A stretch of 64,000 bases of DNA from FEN-1297 sp963843605 (GTDB lineage: Bacteria > Bacteroidota > Ignavibacteria > Ignavibacteriales > Ignavibacteriaceae). The stretch spans positions 1,054,001 through 1,118,000 of the forward strand of contig CAWJLA010000001.1 of NCBI GenBank assembly GCA_963843605.1, read 5' to 3'. Position 1 is the first letter of the stretch; every line of letters begins with the position of its first letter. Both the position numbers and the translations under genes were made by a program. A model generated the notes under the pieces. It saw nothing but the letters and a program-made list of their open reading frames with translations, had not been told where the DNA came from and did no database searches. Below are positions 61,123 through 64,000 of the stretch, piece by piece.

Positions 61123-62001
61123 TTATTCTTTTTCTTTATTGGTGTTGCTCAGGAATTGATAAATAGAAGAGAAATCTTTTTCACCGAATCCGTGCTTTTT
61201 AGCCAGCGCATAAATTTCTTTAGCCATATTTGTGCTGGGCAAAGCCACGTCATTTTCATATGCAGTTTGAGCTGCCAGATAAAAATCTTTATACATCAAC
61301 TGGAGCGGAAATTCCGGTTCGAATTTATTTTTTAATATTTTCTCTTTTTTACCTGCTATAAACGGCGCGGTAACCGGCCCTCCTACCAGAGACTCGAATA
61401 ATATTTCTTTTGAAAAACCCAGCGATTCACCGAGAACCATTGCTTCCGAAAAAGCCAGCATCGCCTGCCCGAGCACAAGGTTAATAACCATTTTCATTGA
61501 TGTACCTTTTCCGTTCGGTCCCAGATGAAATATTTTTTTGCCCATTGCCTCAAGTACAGGCTGTGCTTCCTCAACATCTTTTTTATCTCCGCCTACAAAA
61601 AATGTAAGTTCTCCTTTTTCGGCCGGCAATATAGTTCCGGCAACGGGAGCGTCGATAAATCTTATATTCATTCCGTTTGCTTTTTCCGCGCTTTCCAAAG
61701 TAGTGGAAGGATTTACAGTACTGCAGTCGATCCAGATTGATTTTTGTTCCAACTGATAAAGAAACCCGTTTTCGCCGAAAGCTATTTTAGAAACTGCTTC
61801 AGGATTAGCCAGCATAGTTACAACGATATCGGCATCTTGACCGACTTCAGCCGGTGTTTCGGCCAGTTTAGCCCCTTTTTTAACTAGAGATTCGGCCTTT
61901 TCTTTCGTCCTGTTATATACAATTAAGTCATATTTTTTATCCAATAGATTATTCGCCATTCTTATTCCCATTAATCCTAGACCGATAAAACCGATTTTCA
62001 T
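61123..62001 (-). CDS. Beta-hydroxyacid dehydrogenase family oxidoreductase (GLYR/HIBADH type)
   Basis: 292 residues. N-terminal NAD(P) loop IGFIGLGLMGIRMANNLL, VYNRTKEKAESLVKKGA (the R-T after the second strand suggests NADPH preference), substrate loop FIDAPVAGTILPAEKGELTFFVGG, and the catalytic Lys region NGKGTSMKMVINLVLG. Best fit is glyoxylate/succinic semialdehyde reductase or 3-hydroxyisobutyrate dehydrogenase. GGAGGAAGTAAATG is an ideal ribosome site. A monocistronic gene with its own terminator. Confidence 0.9.
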   Translation of the reverse strand: MKIGFIGLGLMGIRMANNLLDKKYDLIVYNRTKEKAESLVKKGAKLAETPAEVGQDADIVVTMLANPEAVSKIAFGENGFLYQLEQKSIWIDCSTVNPSTTLESAEKANGMNIRFIDAPVAGTILPAEKGELTFFVGGDKKDVEEAQPVLEAMGKKIFHLGPNGKGTSMKMVINLVLGQAMLAFSEAMVLGESLGFSKEILFESLVGGPVTAPFIAGKKEKILKNKFEPEFPLQLMYKDFYLAAQTAYENDVALPSTNMAKEIYALAKKHGFGEKDFSSIYQFLSNTNKEKE

Positions 62002-62566
62002 TTACTTCCTCCCGTTATTCTGATGAGTTTTAGTCAATACAATAGAGTATAATTTTAATTATAATAATAAGAGTTATATAATTCAAATTTATTACAATTT
62101 TTATTCTAATATAATTTTCAAATACCTGTATACTGCTGTATTACAGTAATTAAAAAGAAATTTGTGTCACAAATCTCGTTTAAAATTCTAATAGGATATC
62201 TGGCAATTATCGTTTAACCGTGTTTCATTATTTCTCAGCGTTTAAAAACAGTTCGAAATTGAGACAATGTATATCTCTGCCCATCTATCATATTCACTTA
62301 AAACGAGCTAGAAATTAAGTTCCCGGCAACAAAAATAAATGGCACAATATTTATAACTAATAATTAGCAGTGTAAATTCTGAAAATAGAAAATCAGTTTT
62401 GAGTGCAAGTTTTTGAAGGCAGACAAAAATAATTGAAACGAAAATTAAATTATCTGCCGGGTTGTTATGCTTTTTTTATTTCACCGGAAGAATTGTTCCG
62501 GACCTTGATTAGGGATGAAGTTTCTCATCAGGCTAGGAGGGAAAAAATATCCGGACCCCCTAATTA
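62002..62566. other. 565-base gap, no gene seen
   Basis: Lies upstream of the minus-strand dehydrogenase gene and downstream of the MBL hydrolase gene. AT-rich; contains GCGAGCTAGAAATTAAG-like text without clear structure and, at 62551-62566, CCCCCTAATTATCAGG. The longest frames were short and without plausible starts. No tRNA-like fold was noticed. Confidence 0.5.
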
Positions 62567-63526
62567 TCAGGTATGATACTTAAACGTTACTCCTATTTCG
62601 TTTAACGCTATCTTTATCGGATAATTAGGGGAAGACTGAAGCAGCCACTTAATGGGTTCGGTTACAGGTTCTTTTCCCTGTTTAAATGTACTGCAGTGTA
62701 TCGGAACAAAATATTCAGCTTTCATCTGGCGGGTTGCCATTTGAAGCGCTTCTTCGGGATTGCAGTGAACTCTTTTCCAAGGGTTATACGCACCGATGGG
62801 CATGATTGCAATATCCACCGGTTTACCTATCGAGGAAGAAAATTTATCCGTATATGCCGTATCGCCCCCGAATAAAATCCTTTTACCTTTATTTTCCAGA
62901 ACATAAGCATTATAGCTGCGCCCTGTTTTTATATCGCCGCGCGATCTGTCCTTTTCCCAGGGAAATCTCCATCCGAAATGTTTAACTTCAAGTGCTTTTA
63001 TATTTAAGTCTCCGTTTGAGATTTCTTCGGTCCAGTCAAGTTCCCTAATAGATCTCCATTTCAAATCTTCAATAACGTCTTTAGTATTAAAGGCGGTAAT
63101 GCAGTCAATCTGTTCCGGAAATTTTTTAGTGATATCAATTAGAGTCTCATAGTCCATATGATCGAGATGTGCATGAGAAAGGAGGACCAAATCCGGTTTC
63201 GGAATTTCATCCATTCGCAAAGCCGGCGGCGTGTATCTGTTTGGTCCGAAAGTGAGTCCGAGAAAATATAGCCCTAACCTGTCATATAAAATAGGGTCGG
63301 TGAGAATTACAGTGCCGTAAAAATTAATTAAAACAGTCGATTGTCCCAGCCAGGCAAGCGTAATATCTTCGTTTTTCCAATTATCCGGCTCGGGTTTATA
63401 CACAGTAAATTTAGGAATTCTTCCTGCATTTACAATTCCCGATTTCAAAAATACAGGAGGAATTAACGTTATACCGGCTGTTAGGCCGATCGCGTTTTTT
63501 ATAAATTGTCTTCTTCTTATCCCCAT
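62567..63526 (-). CDS. Tat-exported metallo-beta-lactamase-fold hydrolase (NAPE-PLD/UlaG-like)
   Basis: 319 residues from the ATG at 63524-63526 (an in-frame TTG lies upstream). The start MGIRRRQFIKNAIGLTAGITLIPP is a twin-arginine signal (R-R-x-F-I-K). The zinc site is clear: SHAHLDHMDYETL (HxHxDH), HFGWRFPW, FGGDTAYTDKF and HCSTFKQG. Most similar by eye to the NAPE-phospholipase D-like and UlaG-like branch, periplasmic. Substrate unknown. It follows the RND-type gene and a terminator. Confidence 0.88.
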   Translation of the reverse strand: MGIRRRQFIKNAIGLTAGITLIPPVFLKSGIVNAGRIPKFTVYKPEPDNWKNEDITLAWLGQSTVLINFYGTVILTDPILYDRLGLYFLGLTFGPNRYTPPALRMDEIPKPDLVLLSHAHLDHMDYETLIDITKKFPEQIDCITAFNTKDVIEDLKWRSIRELDWTEEISNGDLNIKALEVKHFGWRFPWEKDRSRGDIKTGRSYNAYVLENKGKRILFGGDTAYTDKFSSSIGKPVDIAIMPIGAYNPWKRVHCNPEEALQMATRQMKAEYFVPIHCSTFKQGKEPVTEPIKWLLQSSPNYPIKIALNEIGVTFKYHT

Positions 63527-63604
63527 TCCTATTGTCCCCGTGTCCTTTAAATACAAATATTATGTTTATTAATCTACAACTTTTTGATTAAATATTTCAG
63601 GCTT

Positions 63605-63636
63605 TTTAAAAAAAGCCCCGCCGATAATCGGGGGGC
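63605..63636 (-). terminator. Intrinsic terminator of the RND gene
   Basis: On the minus strand GCCCCCCGATTATCGGCGGGGC (arms GCCCC/GGGGC around CCGATTATCGGC, itself partly paired) is followed by a T-run (63605-63614). It lies 46 bases beyond the stop of the efflux gene. Confidence 0.8.
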
Positions 63637-63681
63637 AAAAAAGTTATCATTTTTCTCGCTTATCATATAGAGCAAGATAAT

Positions 63682-64000
63682 TTACGCTTCGTTTAATGAA
63701 GTCTCTGTAGATTTTTTTCTTTCTGTAACTTTTATAATTACAACATAGAACATAGGAATAAATATTACTGCCAGAAGGGTTGCAGTTAACATTCCGCCGA
63801 AGACGGTATAGCCTATATTTATACGGGCATTAGCGCCTGCGCCTGACGCAAGCATTAAAGGAACAACTCCAAGTATAAATGCGAATGAAGTCATTAAGAT
63901 AGGACGAAGCCTAAGTTTCGCGGCTTCTACTGCGGCTTCTACCAGGGGTGTTCCGCTTTCATATTTCATTTTACAATATTCGACAATAAGAATAGCGTTT
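63682..64000 (-). CDS. RND efflux pump inner-membrane subunit (AcrB type), 3' end only
   Basis: About 106 residues run from the window edge to the stop. The visible part starts NAILIVEYCKMKYESGTP, then LVEAAVEAAKLRLRPILMTSFAFILGVVPLMLASGAGANARINIGYTVFGGM and a final helix LTATLLAVIFIPMFYVVIIK. These are the helix 10-12 signatures of hydrophobic/amphiphilic RND pumps (HAE1). The rest of the gene lies outside to the right. Confidence 0.92.
   Translation of the reverse strand, partial: NAILIVEYCKMKYESGTPLVEAAVEAAKLRLRPILMTSFAFILGVVPLMLASGAGANARINIGYTVFGGMLTATLLAVIFIPMFYVVIIKVTERKKSTETSLNEA

Overview
The window looks like a chromosomal segment of a low-GC, Gram-negative member of the Bacteroidota/Chlorobiota-Ignavibacteria group. 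This is an inference from gene content: Wzi-type outer-membrane capsule assembly, an SLBB polysaccharide-export protein, a TonB/MORN protein, an anaerobic-type pyruvate:ferredoxin oxidoreductase, an ADP-forming acetate-CoA ligase, and many short word-like intergenic repeats. No rRNA, tRNA, CRISPR array or intact insertion sequence was seen.

Left part (about 1-30.5 kb, all genes on the minus strand, so transcription runs from 30.5 kb towards 1): a surface polysaccharide cluster. In transcription order it has a UDP-GlcNAc 2-epimerase, a nucleotide-sugar dehydrogenase plus an epimerase (UDP-HexNAc uronate route), a Wza-like exporter broken by a frameshift, a second 2-epimerase, a family 9 glycosyltransferase, a decayed AbiE-like module with a HicB-like gene, a Wzz-like chain-length protein, a third 2-epimerase, a methyltransferase, a Wzx flippase broken by a frameshift, a GT4, a Wzy-like polymerase, GT4, GT2, GT2, a beta-helix lipoprotein resembling GH141, a WecG/TagA transferase, a WbaP-type initiating transferase preceded by a decayed copy of its own 5' end, Wzi, a four-helix-bundle protein, and RmlA. 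The stretch from about 5.7 to 19.5 kb is much more AT-rich and lacks the dispersed repeats found on both sides. It reads as an exchanged, strain-specific polysaccharide cassette, with the wbaP remnant at its left junction.

Middle (31-43 kb): MgtE Mg transporter; PdxB (plus strand); TonB/MORN protein; HEAGH membrane protein; TrhO tRNA hydroxylase; a compact mntR-mntH-usp-phr run (Mn uptake regulator, Mn transporter, double universal stress protein, class II photolyase); an SDR; a DinB/DUF1572 protein; and a free-standing B12-binding protein with the Wx9EH signature of CarH-type light sensors.

Right part (44-64 kb): a dihydroorotate-dehydrogenase-like protein next to NifJ, followed by a strongly nested RNA-like hairpin; TSUP exporter, glutaredoxin and GroES (plus strand); ADP-forming acyl-CoA synthetase; two paralogous PAS histidine kinases flanking a PLP amino-acid decarboxylase; a DASS carboxylate transporter; a beta-hydroxyacid dehydrogenase; a Tat-exported metallo-beta-lactamase-fold hydrolase; and the C-terminal end of an RND efflux pump cut by the window edge.

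Items most worth a second look: the exchanged cassette and its wbaP scar; two transport/export genes (wzx, wza) each broken by what looks like one extra T in a T4 run; the free-standing CarH-like B12 sensor; the nested hairpin at 43,932-44,022; and dispersed repeats that have become protein sequence in wzi, phr and rmlA.
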